7,494 nt of DNA from NS-11 sp036505795 (GTDB lineage: Bacteria > Nitrospirota > Nitrospiria > Nitrospirales > NS-4). The stretch's first letter is position 1. Each line of letters starts with the position of its first letter. Position numbers and translations under genes: made by a program. Shown here in pieces: positions 6,375 through 7,494 of the stretch. The DNA is taken from positions 1-7,494 of the forward strand of contig DASXSU010000084.1 in NCBI GenBank assembly GCA_036505795.1, in the 5' to 3' direction. The notes below the pieces were generated by a model. The model searched no databases, was not told where the DNA came from, and was given only the letters and a program-made list of their open reading frames with translations.

Positions 6375-7472
6375 TCAGAAGGAGGCCAGGGCAGGCTTGA
6401 GCGGGCTGGTTCTCGCCCGGTCCCGTCGTGGCTGCAGAAGACCCGACGAGAGAGAGCCGAGCTGACCGCACGCGCCCAGCACCTCCCGCCCCTTGCTTTT
6501 GCGGATGAACACATCGAGACCGCGGCCGGTCAGGATGCTCTGGAACCGCAAAATCGTTGCCTCGGAAGGCCGTCGAAGTGGACTTCCGGGGAATTCATTA
6601 AACGGAATCAGATTAATCTTACAGCGGATATTGCGGACGAGAGCGGCAAGGCGCAACGCGTCCTGTTCGCTGTCATTTTCATTTTTCAGCAAGACGTACT
6701 CGAATGTCAGGCGTCGGTGGGGCCTTAACGGATACTTGCGGCAGGCATCCAACAGCGCCTTCAAAGAGGCCACCTGATTGGCAGCCGGCATCAAGCGGGC
6801 GCGTTGAGCGTCCGTGGTCGCGTTCAGCGACACCGCGAGATTGATTCCGATGTCCGCCACGCGGGCAAGTCTCGAGGCCAGACCAGCCGTCGACAGCGTG
6901 ATCCGCCGGGGAGAGAAACCAAGACCCCAGCGACGGTTCGTCAGTCGACGCACCGAGTCTTCCACGGCCTCAAAATTGGCGAGAGGCTCGCCCATCCCCA
7001 TGAGCACGACGTTCGTCAGCTGTAGATCAACTATATGCCGCCGAACGGCAAGAACCTGGCCCACAATCTCCTGGCATTTCAAATTGCGAAGCAGTCCCAT
7101 CCGGCCGGTCAGGCAAAAGACGCAATCCAGGGTACAGCCGACCTGCGTGGACAGGCAGAGGGTCAGACGATCCTGATCAGGGATCAATACGCTTTCAATG
7201 GATGCGCCATCAGCCAAGGAGAAGAAAAACTTCTGGGTGCCGTCCGGGGCCGCACGAACCTCCGTGGTCTTTATCGAAGAAATAAAAGCCTGGTCCGCCA
7301 GCCGGCTGCGATCCTTCTTTGAAAGGTCCGTCATGCGGTCCACCGCAGTGACGCCACGCTGATAGAGCCAGCGCAGGACCTGGTCGGTTCGGTAGCGGGG
7401 CCATCCAAGGGCCTCAAGGAAATCCCCCATTTCGGTGGAGCTGAGGGTCAGCAGATCGACGGGTACCGGCAT
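6375..7472 (-). CDS. rlmN: 23S rRNA (adenine2503-C2)/tRNA (adenine37-C2) methyltransferase RlmN
   Basis: This 365-residue cytoplasmic radical SAM methyltransferase adds the C2 methyl to A2503 of 23S rRNA and A37 of some tRNAs, supporting translational accuracy. An N-terminal RNA-binding helical domain (about 10-65, with YRTDQVLRWLYQRG) precedes the barrel. The cluster cysteines are C113, C117 and C120 (CTLDCVFC). GMGEPL (159-164) is the SAM-binding motif. C335 in GACGQL is the methyl-carrying cysteine, and C106 (TLCLSTQVGC) is the resolving cysteine equivalent to E. coli C118. These, with FNEFPGSPLRRPS (291-303), favour RlmN over a resistance-type Cfr. The C-terminal tail after 340 is basic and poorly conserved. 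The ATG at 7472 fits the family's N-terminus; no clear Shine-Dalgarno is seen, and only 22 bases lie upstream, so the promoter is outside or cut off. It is first of the four-gene operon as far as visible. Confidence 0.95.
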   Translation of the reverse strand: MPVPVDLLTLSSTEMGDFLEALGWPRYRTDQVLRWLYQRGVTAVDRMTDLSKKDRSRLADQAFISSIKTTEVRAAPDGTQKFFFSLADGASIESVLIPDQDRLTLCLSTQVGCTLDCVFCLTGRMGLLRNLKCQEIVGQVLAVRRHIVDLQLTNVVLMGMGEPLANFEAVEDSVRRLTNRRWGLGFSPRRITLSTAGLASRLARVADIGINLAVSLNATTDAQRARLMPAANQVASLKALLDACRKYPLRPHRRLTFEYVLLKNENDSEQDALRLAALVRNIRCKINLIPFNEFPGSPLRRPSEATILRFQSILTGRGLDVFIRKSKGREVLGACGQLGSLSSGLLQPRRDRARTSPLKPALASF

Positions 7473-7494
7473 AGGGATTCAGAGTAACACAGCG

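Noticed and set aside
1..7494. Search for a novel system: repeats, CRISPR, toxin-antitoxin or defence genes, insertion elements, tRNA, riboswitch-like leaders.
   Set aside because: None found by eye. All sizeable coding regions are recognised housekeeping or metabolic families, and the gaps are short.

Overview
The window reads as an ordinary chromosomal segment of a moderately GC-rich bacterium. The protein families and their arrangement suggest the phylum Nitrospirota (Nitrospira-like). This is inferred from overall protein flavour and recalled gene content, not from a database search. I see no mobile elements, rRNA, tRNA or CRISPR arrays, and every substantial coding stretch belongs to a recognisable family.

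Layout. (1) Positions 1-471 on the minus strand hold the first 157 residues of a chorismate-utilising enzyme of the TrpE/PabB family, running off the left edge. (2) It diverges from a plus-strand operon for the membrane sector (F0) of an F-type ATP synthase: an AtpI-like small membrane protein (599-808, apparently starting at CTG), subunit a (808-1557), subunit c (1588-1818) and subunit b (1840-2349). The intergenic gap of about 130 bases contains one good sigma70-like promoter for the atp genes and a weaker opposing one for the TrpE/PabB gene. (3) The F0 operon ends 3 bases from the stop codon of a convergent minus-strand GYD-domain gene (2353-2667). No F1 genes (delta, alpha, gamma, beta, epsilon) follow, so F1 must be encoded elsewhere. 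(4) From 7472 down to 2819 on the minus strand is a tightly packed operon, transcribed rlmN, then two M16 peptidase-family genes, then larE. Its junctions are abutting or overlapping stop and start codons.

How the genes work together. The four atp genes build the proton channel and rotor of ATP synthase plus its assembly helper. In the minus-strand operon, the two M16 proteins look like the two halves of one exported zinc peptidase. The first keeps the HxxEH zinc site but has lost the Arg/Tyr pair; the second has lost the zinc site but keeps the Arg/Tyr pair. RlmN modifies rRNA and tRNA. LarE inserts sulfur during synthesis of the nickel-pincer nucleotide cofactor; this copy has three cysteines, suggesting the iron-sulfur, catalytic type rather than the sacrificial-cysteine type. 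No lar partner gene is in the window.

I found no convincing previously undescribed system. The best leads are the complementary M16 pair, the three-cysteine LarE, and the atpI gene without a standard start codon.
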